A stretch of DNA of 64,000 bases, from contig JASJZH010000002.1 of assembly GCA_037178975.1 (NCBI GenBank), forward strand, positions 8,235,501-8,299,500, read 5' to 3'. Source of the stretch: Oscheius tipulae. Its lineage: Eukaryota > Nematoda > Chromadorea > Rhabditida > Rhabditidae. Position numbers and translations under genes: made by a program. Below, piece after piece: positions 12,101 to 22,825 of this stretch (within the stretch, counting starts at the first letter, position 1; every line of letters starts with the position of its first letter). The notes under the pieces were generated by a model. It had not been told where the DNA came from. It saw only the letters and a list, made by a program, of their open reading frames with translations, and made no database searches.

Positions 12101-14544
12101 AAGATATGGATGCGACGGGCGATTAAGCCCGAGCCAAAATCTAAATAACTCTTTTCGGGTCGAAAAAGGATTTTCAAGCAAAGTGAGGTTTTGCAAAGCT
12201 GTAAATTTTGATAAGAGGTACAACTTTACAGAGCATCGCAAAGCTGGAAACCATTTCTTTGGTCGAAAACAATGGGTCATACTGTGACGGGTGCAGAGAG
12301 GAAACAGGGGAGACGGAGAAACAGAGAGATAGAGAGACAGAGAGGCAGTAGGACAGAGAGACACACAGACACAGACTACTGTTCAATTTTACATTTCCAG
12401 AGTCGACGGCGAGATTTGGCACTACCGTCTCAAAAGGGACGGCCGCATCTTTGTAGTCAACCAGACTGTCTTCGAGAACCTCAACCAGATTGTGGACTAC
12501 TACACCAACCGAGAGTTTGTCCGAGGAATCAGCCTCCGGATCCCGGTCAATGAGAACAATGTGGATCTGTTCGCGAATGGAGAGGCAGCCGATCAGGCTC
12601 CTGGTTGCTACATGGATCTGAGGGATCTGGAAAATGAGGTTCAAGCCATCTCCCTAAGGCCTTTCCACGGAAAGGATGCTGAAGATTTGACTTTCCCGGC
12701 TAATGTTCGGATCACTGTATTGAGGAAGGTGGAAGGAATGTGGAAGGGACGGTACGGATCGAATTCTGGGTGGTTCCCGTCATCGTACGTTCATGAGATT
12801 CCGAGCAACGACAAGACCAACTCTCAAGGTAAGTCTCTGTCTCTGACAGCACCTTCTTTCAGAATCGAGCAACTACAATTCTATCGAACTTGCTGGTATG
12901 CTCATTGAGACGACTGTCGAGAAAGACAAGAGGTTTGCTTTCCGGATAGCCAAGTCCAATGCCCATTGGAACACCCAACAATACATTATGGCCGCTGACA
13001 GTAAGTGACAGAAACAGTAACAAAGACAGAGACAAATTGCAGGCCCAGAAGAACTGGATGGATGGCTGAATCAGCTCCACAGTGTGACAAGAGATGCCAA
13101 CGACAAGCTGAGCACATTGAGGATAAAGGAGACAAAGGCTAGGATAGCTGCGGAGCTATCAAACCTTGTCGTCTACTGTCAAGCAGTCCCCTACGACCAG
13201 GCCCATGTGGATAATGGAATCTTCTATGAGATGTGCAGTTTTGTGGAGAACAAGCTGGATCGACTTCTGGATAAAGGACTCGTGGCCTTCAATATTCGTC
13301 AATTCTCGAGAGTCTATCCAGCCGGATCGAGGATTACTTCCAACAACTACAGCCCTGTCCCGATGTGGAATGCTGGATGTCACATGGTAAGAGACGGACG
13401 CACAGAAAGAAAGAGAAACAAAGAAAGTGAAAGGAAGATAAAGAGACAGAGCTATAGTGAGATAGAGAGACAGAGAGACAGTCATAGAGACATTGTACTT
13501 TCAGGTGGCTCTGAACTACCAAACCGGCGACAAGCCAATGCAACTGAACCAAGGAAAGTTCCTCGGTAACGGACAGTGTGGCTATGTCCTGAAGCCAGAG
13601 TACATGATCGACGCGTCCTTCAATCCCCTCCAAGGACAACAGCTGCTAACTTCCACTTCAAGCAAGGACAAGCCCTGTCCTGTCAGGATCACAGTCAACA
13701 TAATTGCTGGAAGGCACCTGTCCAGGAAGGACAAGAACAAAGGAATCTGTTCTCCGTTCGTGGAAGTTGAGCTGATTGGACTAGAATGTGATGAGAAGAT
13801 CTTCCGGACCAAGACCATCAGTTCCAATGGTCTGAACCCTGTCTGGAACCAGACCTTCCAGTTCGATGTCATTGCTCCGGAACTGTCCCTTCTTAGGTTT
13901 ACTGTTGAGGACGGTGACTTCCTCGGAGGAGGAAAGAGTGACCCTTTCATTGGACAAGCCGTCTTCCCTGTCGACTCTTTGAGATGTGGATTCCGCTCGG
14001 TTCCGTTGAAGAATCAGGCCAGTGAGGAATTGGAACTGTCGTCGATCCTGGTTGACATGCAAATGTTCACGATTGAGAACAATGTGTTTGTCAGGAATGC
14101 CAGAACTGTCTTACAGGTAAGAGGGTCTGTCTCTGTCTCTCTGCCTTCCTGTCTCACTGTCCCTCTGTCGCTCTGTCTCTCAGTCTCTCTATCTCTATGT
14201 TATTTCTCAGGCCAATCGACTAGCCCCAGTCCATCGAAAGGCCACAGCCTCTGATTCGAACCTGGTCTCTCCAACGGCTCCTCGTACTATCGCTCCCCGT
14301 CTGGGATCGATGGAAGGCCGTCCATCGATGGAATCCATGAGTCCCAGCGCGTCAGCTCCTTTGCTGGATCTGACTAAGAAACAGGGAACAATGACTTCGC
14401 AGGACAGTCAGGACAGCTTCGAGTAAGTGACAGTGACAGTGACCGAGTCCTGTTTTCAGTTTCGGCAGCAACACGAACGGGAATGGTCCTCCCTCCGCTG
14501 CTGGCAAGAAGAAAAAGCGTAGTTTCTTTAGTAATTTCTTCTAA
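9157..14544 (+). CDS. Phospholipase C-gamma
   Basis: Hydrolyses PIP2 to IP3 and diacylglycerol downstream of tyrosine kinases. The domain order is complete: N-terminal PH, EF-hand region (PELFSSLFSEYSDDGQTVSF), catalytic X box with both histidines (HYWIASSHNTYL, IYHGYTMTSKL) and the CIELDCWDG strand, split PH first half (RTVIKRGALHLKDDKTWK), nSH2 (GLFMIRDS), cSH2 (GAFLIRTS), a tyrosine in APGCYMDL just before the SH3 (position of mammalian Tyr783), SH3 (DLTFPANVRI, GWFPSSYV), split PH second half, Y box (SRVYPAGSRITSNNY) and C2 (SSNGLNPVWNQTF). The protein ends in a polybasic-hydrophobic tail (GKKKKRSFFSNFF). There are about 15 exons; the introns include 41 bp at 11813-11853 and 57 bp at 10584-10640. 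A longer intron (11976-12401) carries a dispersed repeat. An acceptor (CTACTCTAG) lies 21 nt upstream of the ATG. Confidence 0.97.
12003..12290 (+). repeat. Dispersed repeat family A, copy in PLC-gamma intron
   Basis: Contains GTGGGCCTGAGACTATAGGGAG, GAGCCAAAATCTAA, and the inverted pair TGCAAAGCTGTA...TACAACTTTACA, all shared in the same order with the copy at 30262-30665. It lies in an unusually long intron (11976-12401) of a gene otherwise full of tiny introns, which suggests insertion. Confidence 0.6.
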
Positions 14545-14854
14545 ACCCACCCTCCCAATCTGCCTCCTAGTCCCTCTTGCCATCCCTATTTGTACATAAA
14601 ATTACTGGTTTATTCTTTCCCTCTCAAGAGTATTCTTCACGTTGAAGCTTTATTAATAGAGTATTTCCTAAAATTCCTATGTGCCTGTGATTGCGGTAGA
14701 TAATGAAGATTTTAAAACAAGAATCGATCCCCGATCATGGCGGGGGGATTACTGATAGTTCAATGCAGGTTTCCCTACTATTGACACTTACTCTTTTACA
14801 TAGGATCTCGCCATTCTTTCGAGGTTACTCTTATTGTATCTTTCCATTAGAAAG

Positions 14855-15192
14855 ATGGGTTTAGAACACAGCGACAGAGAGATCATAATAGAATTCTCGG
14901 AGGTCATCCGGAAAATTGTGAGGGTACATGGTAGGTGGGGGTTTTGGGTCAGAGAGACAGTGACAGACCTGTCTTAGTCTTTCTATTCTGATATCAGCAG
15001 TTAGTTCAGAAGAAGAAAGAGCTTCAATTCTTGCCTATGGAGCATGGCACGAGCTGGGATCATGGAGCTCAATTAGACAGCTGACCAATGGAGCCTATCA
15101 CTTGGCCTTGATTACTATTGAACAGGTACCCATGCTGTTTTTCAATGCTCCCCAAGTCTCTATGTCTACAGCTTGGAGAGAATAGACAGTGA
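14855..15192 (+). CDS. Small protein of unknown family
   Basis: The first exon starts with ATG five nt after an acceptor (CATTAG) and encodes MGLEHSDREIIIEFSEVIRK. It splices at about 14930 to a second exon (from about 14998) encoding SSEEERASILAYGAWHELGS and further helical sequence. A third exon after TGTCTACAG gives a short end (LGENRQ, stop at 15190-15192). Another frame of that third exon (ERIDSESDPGDDNLLNTAIS, stop at about 15269) also looks protein-like but does not fit the intron phase I see, so the C-terminus is unresolved. The gene lies about 310 bp behind PLC-gamma on the same strand and just ahead of the next gene, an operon-like arrangement. I do not recognise the product. Confidence 0.45.
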
Positions 15193-15322
15193 ATCTGACC
15201 CTGGTGACGATAATCTACTAAACACCGCGATTAGCAAGCTCAGTCGAAGGAGTAAAACTCACAAAAGATAAAGTGTCGCGTATAGAATAGTAGGAGAAGG
15301 AAATAATGAACATTGTTGTTGT

Positions 15323-16285
15323 ATCAAGACGCTTTCGTTATTCCTTGGTCTTCTGTTAGCGTCTGGGGCACTTTACTGTGACAAATTAAAGTTCTGGGAC
15401 GCAGGGAAAGTTGACTTGTCATTGAATATTGGCAATAACTACTGGACAATACAGCACAGACTGACCGTCAATTGGATGGATATTACACTGCGTGGAGAGA
15501 TACTACCCTTACAGATTCATGACGGCAAGAGTCCAACAGACGAACTGGATGCTCTGAGCCGAGCCCTTTTGCAATTTTCTCCATTCATGAAGGGCAAAAA
15601 CTTGACCATAATCGAAGGTGAAACGACCTTGGCTATCAACTTCACATTGGAGGAACAGTTTGAAAATGGTAATGTATTCCTGTCTCTGTCTCTCTGTCCC
15701 TCCGTCTCTCGGTCTCTCTGTCCGATCCCTAGGCTGTCAGGAACCATGCAAAACACTCCCAACAGTCTGAAGTACCTTCCCATTATGGGAATGCTGTTCA
15801 ATGCCAATCCACACAGTCAATTTGTTCTGGGAAAGTTAGTACAAGCCTGTCAAGTCTACCATCCAGTTCAGATCATTCGGGTAAGAGGATGTTTGCTTGA
15901 GATAGGAACAGATTTCAGGAACTGGCTCTTGACTTTGAGGTGAAAAAGCCGGAGGACGACTTTCCAGAATCTGCGGCTGTCAGAGAAATGGTGAGTGATA
16001 GTGGCAATGACAGTGACTCTCTCAGATCCGTCTGGAAGCTTACGCCACCGAACTGAAGTTCGCTGTCTACCGCTTGATCATCATGTATGCTGAATGTTTA
16101 GCCCTTAGCCAGAAGCCGTTTCTGAAAGATACTGATCAAAAGGTACCCTATTACTCTGCAGTAGCAGTGGTTTAATTTAGCATATAGCCCCAGCTATGCC
16201 TCATTTCACTACAGCTTTGAATCTGCTGCAGAAGAAATTTATGCTAGCTGCTGAGTTGATTCAGCCCCTTCGGACAGATCTTTGA
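15323..16285 (+). CDS. Predicted secreted or lumenal protein, family unknown
   Basis: The first exon opens with a strong signal peptide (KTLSLFLGLLLASGALYC) followed by KLKFWDAGKVDLSLNIGN. Downstream exons join at about 15669|15738, 15880|15918, 15990|16026 and 16140|16179 and end with PHFTTALNLLQKKFMLAAEL and a stop at 16283-16285. The sequence is about 240 residues, partly helical, and contains sequons (NLT, NFT). No ATG lies in frame before the signal peptide. The nearest ATG (15305) is out of frame by one base, so the true start is unresolved: a sequencing indel, an upstream exon or a leader-supplied start are all possible. An acceptor-like GTATAG lies at about 15285. The intron 15991-16025 is only 35 bp. 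The product is not recognised. Confidence 0.6.
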
Positions 16286-17356
16286 CTATCATGGAATAAA
16301 TATCCGAACAGTAAGACAGAGAGACAATGAATCATCTGTACGACCGGAAAGTACCCTTTGACTTCTATACACATAAACACTGTTCGGCCAACTGGACCCC
16401 TTCTTATGCTGTTTGAATGAACCTGTTCATACGTCATTCAGAACAACCAAGATGTCTGGAGTTTGAAGTCGAAACAGGCTGTTGAAGCTGACATTGAACC
16501 TTAAAGAACGTTCGCGATTGATGTATTGCTTCCCGCAGCTTTTTTCACACCCACCATGGTACAACTGAATTGTCGTCGCCCAAGCTTCTCTCCTTTTTGC
16601 TGGGTGTGACCCGTACGTACAGTCCCAGTGTCCAAAGTTGTCAGCTAGACTAGTGTCAGGTGATGTTTATAAGACGAGCCTCTCTGTTTTTGGAGGAAAA
16701 ACTGCCATAAACGTGATTATTACAGTCGACCATTGTCATAAAGAGGCTGTGAGCAACAGGTTCTGCAGAATCCTTACTCGATTCCCAAAGGATGGAAAAG
16801 GTTTCGGATTGTAATACCTGGTCTCTGTAATTACCACAGTGCGTTCACGGTCGAAGCCCTTTTTCGTTTCACCGAATCACAAGAGTGGGTCTGCGTCGAC
16901 ACTTTGGCTTTGTAACGTTCCAGTCGCCCTTCGGATACCTCTCCTGACAGTCGAAAATCCGTTTCTAAACTATCCAGGAACTCTGTCTCTGTTCCTGCCT
17001 CTGATATTCTTAATCAGAATCGGTCCTCCCATCCTCCCATCAATTGTCTCCGTCCACTCTGCTCCTTTCGTCGCCGCGTAGTGACCATACATTACTTTTC
17101 CTTGGCCTGTACTTATATTTTTGATTCTAATGGTGACAAAAGTTACTCTTAAATGTTCAGTGTCTCACGTGTCCAGGTCTTTGCCTAACGATCTGCGATA
17201 TGGTATATAGGCACGTTGGACGCGATTTCTTGTTCTCGTGCTTCTGATTCGGCAAATTGGTCGCTCTCTTGTCTTCTTTGATCAGGGCCCTGTGCCTTGA
17301 TTCAGTCCAGCTCTATCTCTCTGTCTCTTCCTCAAACTTCAAATTTCTTTTCAGCT
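16286..17356. other. Intergenic spacer
   Basis: I see no exon-like series here. The last 20 bases (polypyrimidine stretch then TTTTCAG at about 17354) form a splice acceptor that precedes the transporter ATG by two nt. The sequence in between is unremarkable. Confidence 0.5.
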
Positions 17357-19703
17357 ATGTGCCGATCAAAAGTTAGTCCCTTGGAACGGATACCAGAGCC
17401 AGATGGACCTGAAGAAACCAAAAAGCTTCTTCTAGACGATCTGTTAGAGCAAACTATAGGCGGATTCGGAAAGTGAGATAAACTTGAAACATTTTGTACT
17501 CTCCTAACTTTCAGGTTCCAATTTGCAGTTATGTCCCTGGCATGCGCTCCTATCCTCTGCGTAGCAATCCAGGTCATGAGCTGGACATTTGTCGCTTCCG
17601 AACAGATTTACCCCGGAAATTCTTCGATCTTTAGCCAGGTAAGTTTTTTGGGTGCCTTTGAAAAGTCATAAAGTTGTCACACTTGGCCAAACTAGCAGAA
17701 AAATAGCGTTGTCAGGTGATTTTGTCAGTTCCCTGTGCGCGCGGGAAGAAGAACTATCAAACTTATCAGTCTGCGTACGGGTTCAAGTATCAGAAAATTT
17801 GCCATTTAACTGTTTTTCGATAGTCGCTGGAGACTTTAGAACCGAAACGAGTATGTTGTAAAGTACCAACTAAATTACATGAGTTAGTGCGCAGCGGGAA
17901 CCAAAGTTATACAACTATCGACCGCACAGCCTAGCAAAACATGCCCAAGGATGGAAATTTGCAAAATGGTGAAGTCAATTGAATGTGACTGCAAGAAGCA
18001 CAAGAAATGATAACTCAGAAGTTCTGAACCACTGCAAGTAGGCTGTAAGTCTGCACAGTATGTCCAGGCTCATGAATCTCCGAGCTTGTGCGGGTGCGAC
18101 CGGGGCGCCATTCATTTAGTCGCTCCCTAGCAGGGTTAATTAAAAACAGTAACCATCAATCAAAACTTGCAATAGACAGTTTTCAGTGGGGAGTGGAGCC
18201 CGAAAATCGTCCCCAGATCAAGGCAACCATTCAAGCCTTCTACTTTATGGGTCAACTCGTCGGTTCCTATACCACAGGCATCATGGGTGATCGGTAACCG
18301 TTTTTCAGAAAAAATAATGTATCTACATTTCAGATACGGCAGGAAAGTGACCATGTACCTGTCATTATTCATTCAATCCGTCTGTGGACTTCTTCTTAGT
18401 GTAGCGCCGAACTGGTGGAGTTTTTCTATCATGAAGTGAGTGAGAGAGACCAACCTATCCACGTTACAAATTTAAGGTTTGGTACCGGCTTCTCACAGCC
18501 CGGACTTTACGGAATCGCCTGTCTCTATAGTGTAGAGATGCTAGGGAAGGATCATCGTCGACTATGTGCCATCATTGTGGCTGTGTTCTACACCGCTGGA
18601 ATGGTATTTGCCCACCCTACTCAACACACAAAGTTTTGCAGCTTCTGATCCCCTTGGCAGCCTACTATATACCGAACCAGGCTCTCTTCCATGCAGTTCT
18701 TTCAGCTCCTTCATTCTTGTTCATGCTCTATTGGTGGTCAGTTGAAAGGCGAAATAGTTTTAAGGGTTGATTGCAGGGCCTTGCCTGAAAGTCCCCGCTG
18801 GCTAGTAGCTAAGGGTAGAGTTGACGAGGCTGAAGATGTCATAAAGAAGGCAGCAAAGATAAATAATAGGGATTTTCCGAAAGACTGGTGAGGTGTCTCT
18901 GTCTCATATATTAGCTTTCAGGCAATCCCACCTCCTCACACCTCCTCAACCTGCAAAGATAGAGTGTTCTCTGGGTGTCCTGGATCTGTTCCGTACTCCC
19001 AAGATGAGAAAGCGCATCCTAGTTTCGACAATCCTCTGGTAAGTTTTAATTTATGCGAATCTACAAAATTTAGGCCCACAACGACAATGCTGTATTACGG
19101 TTTGACCATGAAGGCCGATCTGAATGGAGGATCTCTCTACATCAGTTATATTCTTAGCACTTTGATTGAACTTCCTGGAATTGTGTTCATCTACACACTG
19201 ATCAATGTTCTTGGACGGCGTCTACTTCTGACCATATCCCTACTTTTCTGTGCTGGATTCCTATTGGCTAATTGGGCTTTAGCCCCTTATGGTAAACACA
19301 CTTGTTTCGGGTTCAAAAGAGTTTATAGTCTCCAACATAGTTCTGCTTTCACTGCTTCTTACCAGCAAGGCTGGCTCAAAAGTAGCTGCTCAAGTGACGT
19401 ATACCCATCTACCGGAAATGATGCCAACTTTGCTGAGGACGACAGCCGTCGGCTACGCAAGTGCTACTGGAAGAATTGGGGCTATTATGGCCTCGTATAT
19501 TACTTACTGGATGGTGAGTGACAGTGAATAGACTGAACAACTATAATTCTTTTCAGGTGGACACCCACGGAATAGCTGCTTTGATTATCCCATTCAGTTC
19601 CTTCTCGTTGGTTTCAGCTTTACTAGTCCAGCTATTTCTTCCTGAGACGTATGGAAAATCTCTTCCTGATACCGTAGAAGACGTAGAGAACAAAGAAGAT
19701 TAG
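17357..19703 (+). CDS. SLC22-type organic ion transporter (copy 1)
   Basis: Major facilitator superfamily solute carrier of the SLC22 (organic cation/anion) branch, expected in the plasma membrane with 12 membrane segments. About ten exons give roughly 470 residues. Diagnostic parts are the MFS loop 2-3 motif [21 protein letters not shown], the loop after TM6 with [18 protein letters not shown], the [15 protein letters not shown] segment, [27 protein letters not shown], and the terminal [17 protein letters not shown]. The second exon has a sequon (NSS) in the first extracellular loop, which is shorter than in vertebrate OCTs. A polypyrimidine acceptor ends 2 nt before the ATG. A large intron (17640-18190) carries a family B repeat. 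AATAAA lies at 19745-19750. The transported substrate cannot be read from sequence. Confidence 0.93.
17955..18110 (+). repeat. Dispersed repeat family B, degenerate copy in transporter intron
   Basis: GGTGAAGTCAATTGAATGTGACT at the start and GTGCGGGTGCGACC near the end match the golgin-intron copies; the middle is diverged. Confidence 0.4.
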
Positions 19704-19816
19704 AACTGCGGGTTTCAACGATGGTTTATCTGACCTAACGTGTTAATAAATTGTGCATATTTTATTCTTAATCACAGCGGTGATGTGTCATGCTTGCTTA
19801 TCTACAGATAAGATTA

Positions 19817-22248
19817 TCACTTTTCCTTCTTTTCTACATCCTCAATGGTTTCGGGCATTGGCTTACCTAGTGTCTCTGGCAAAAAGAATTGGGTCAAGAC
19901 GGCAGAAAGAATGGAGCAGACACTGAAGGGGAGGATCAGAGCCACCATTCCGTACTTATCGACCTGGAAGTGACAATTGGTTCAAAAAATTTTATCTGTC
20001 TCTCTGGCTCCTTCTCACTCTTTTACTGTAACTCACCAGCCAGAACGAGATACACGAAGCCAGAATCGATCCTACACGTGCAACAGCACTACAGTAACCA
20101 AGAGCAGTCGTCCTCAAAAGAGTAGGCATCATTTCCGGAGTCTGCGTATATCCAACACTGGCAATGCAGGTAGAAGCAATCTTGCACGTGAGTATAAGAG
20201 ACAGGAGAATGTAGTTTGGAGCTGATACACATTTTACCATGTCAGCTAAGACCTTACCAATCCCAGCAAAAGCCCAGTCAAGCAGTAGAACGACTGCACA
20301 GATCAAGAAGGAGATTGACTGAAGACTTCTGCGACCGATTGTGTTCATCAAGAAGTAGGCGATAGTGACACCAGGAATTTCAATCAGACTGCTTAGAGCG
20401 AAACTGACGTAGAGAGAGTCTCCGTTAAGATCGGCTTTCATACTGAGGCCGTAATAGAGCATACTTCCCGTTGGCCTGAAATTTGTTTGGGCTGTTGTTA
20501 CACTAATATTTTTGTTAAAAAAAAATAATTGTCTGCATCTAAAATTTAGGCCTCCATCTAAAATCCCTAATAGGGTTCTACTTATGGGTACTTATTTGTG
20601 TAACACAAAATATCTTTTGACAGAACTACGCTACCAGCAAACAGGAGAGGGAGTAGCAACTTCATGGTAGAAGAAACTTCAGAATACTTCACTGTGAAAT
20701 CGATGGCTTTACAACTTTTTTCAACCCCTTACCATTGGCAAAAGGCGTCCGTCTGCGACACATGTTAATTCTAATCTGGGAGTAAGAAAGACGAGGTAAA
20801 AAAGAAACAGTTCGAAAAAGTACTGGGTCGCTCTGCCAGGAGCGTAAGCGACTAGTGTTTGAAAACCAAAATATAGTGTAAAGAAACAGAAAAGCCACAA
20901 ATGTTAGCATCGAATAAAAATCACGTCCTTGACCCTATTAGGACATAAAAAAGGTGTTCAGACTTTTTTCCACCTACCAGTAAACACTCGCAACCAGTAT
21001 CCGTTTCCTCATCTCTGGCGTCCTGAAGAGGTCCAGAATTCCAACATTCTCATTTTTCTCCGTCTTCTCAGCGATGTCCATGTTTGAATCCCTGCAGGCC
21101 CTTGTAAGCTTTTTCTTATAATCATTTACCAATCCTTAGGAACATCCTTTCCATTAATTTTGGCGATTCTTCGGACTACCTTCTCAGCATCGTCCATCCT
21201 ACCTTTGGCTATCAACCAGCGCGGACTTTCTGGTAGAGCCCTAGGTCATGAAAATTTGCAGAAAACGTTAGACCTCTACCACCAATAAAGCATGAAGATG
21301 AAGGAGGGGGAGGCTAAAACAGCGTTATAGACTCGCTGGTCTTTGATGTAGTAGGCACCGACAGGGATGCAGATCTGACAATTAGAGAGACAGTAGAGAC
21401 AAAATTTCGTGACTTACCATTCCGATGACATAGAAGAAGGTAGCAGCTACGACACAGAGTCTTCGGTGAGCTTTACCAAGAATCTCGAGACCGTAGAGAG
21501 TAGCGATACCGTAGAGACCGGCTTCGGAGAATCCGGTGCCAAGTCTGAACAGTGGATTTGTTGACAAACACAGAGAGACAGAGAGACGCAATTACCTACT
21601 TAAGAATTGCAAACGTCCACCAGTTTGGAGCAAAAGAAGGTACCAATGCACAGACAGCTTGGACAAAGAGGGAGAAGTACATGGCAAAGATTCTTCCGTA
21701 CCTGCAACTCTCCATCAAGGTAATTACTATCTGCATTACCGATCGCCCATAATTCCCGTAACATAGCATCCGACAACTTGACCAAGGAAATAACATGACT
21801 GGACTGTAGCCTTGATGTAGGGCCGGTCCTTGGGCTCGATGTTCCACTAAACTAGGAGTCCAAACTTTTTTTGGAGTGAGACTACCTGTACAAAGACGGA
21901 AGCGTTACCGGGAAAAATTTCTTCGGAGGCCACAAAGATCCAACTCATTCCCTGGAGGGCCACACACATGATAGGAGCAGTGACGAAGATTAGGACAATG
22001 CTTTGGAACCTAAAAGAGTTTCCTAGAACTTACTTGGATTGACTCTGTTTCACTGTCTCTCTGATTCTCTCTGTCCTTCTGCCTCTCTGTCTCTGTGTCT
22101 CTCTGTCTCTCAGATGTACTCACTTTCCAAAACTCCCAAAAGTCCTCTCAAGAACCTCATCGACCGGCAGCTTCTCCGAACCCAAGGATTCCGTGTCCGA
22201 ACTGATGATGGTCTGTTCGGACGAGACACTGGGAAGATCTGCTCCCAT
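19817..22248 (-). CDS. SLC22-type organic ion transporter (copy 2)
   Basis: Paralogue of its convergent neighbour. Starts MGADLPSVSSEQTIISSDTE, then an exon with [109 protein letters not shown] and NTIGRRSLQSIS, and ends LPETLGKPMPETIEDVEKK (stop at 19817-19819). The motif order is the same as in copies 1 and 3, including conserved intron positions after the GxGFG, MGDR and PKDW motifs, so these are tandem duplicates. A longer intron (about 20475-20985) separates the LYYG exon from the preceding one. A TTACAG acceptor lies about 8 nt before the ATG. The minus-strand poly(A) signal (TTTATT on +, 19761-19766) interleaves with that of copy 1. Confidence 0.93.
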
Positions 22249-22345
22249 TTTCTATCTCTGTAATCAAACAATAGAATTTAAGCAATGGAGAGAAAATCAG
22301 GCGTCAAATGCCTAAGAATAATAGCTATGACCATGAGAGAAAGGC

Positions 22346-22418
22346 ATCGGTGCTGTAAAAGGTGCGAGCCTTGACACCGACCCAGTCCCGTGATGCAGGA
22401 TCGAATCTGCTACCGATT
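22346..22418 (+). other. tRNA-like or hairpin sequence, degenerate
   Basis: Seven bases (ATCGGTG) can pair with TACCGAT 59 bases later, and GGATCGAATC resembles the B box (GGTTCGANTCC) of tRNA genes. The T stem is one base short, and no normal D and anticodon arms can be drawn. It also contains a TCGGTG...CACCGA hairpin. At best it is a tRNA pseudogene or the head of a tRNA-derived SINE in the spacer between two transporter genes. Confidence 0.2.
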
Positions 22419-22825
22419 GGCTGACCAGAAGTCAGGGTGAGAGTGAGACAGGCAGGTCCAAGAACAGAGGGACAGTTTCGGCAAGAGATGGAACGGAATT
22501 TTGGAGGAAGTCATATTAAACCAGTCTCTTCTTCTGATATCGATATGTGTAAGAATCGTTTGGAGTCACTGGTCAGAAGTTCAGAAAAACTGGGTTCTCG
22601 GGGAGGACAGTTTTAGGATGAAACTTTGGGGGGAAGGAGATCCCTGAATCGATGACCACTGTTGGGTCATAGTACATGATCGTTGGTCAGCGACTCTATT
22701 CAGATCGGCATACGGATTGGTCTTCAAAGATAGAAACCGACTATGCCCTCTGAGTATGAGTGACAGTGCACCCTTGTGACTCTTAGAGAGTCGCACTTCC
22801 TTCTTTGTCCAATCAACTTTATTGC

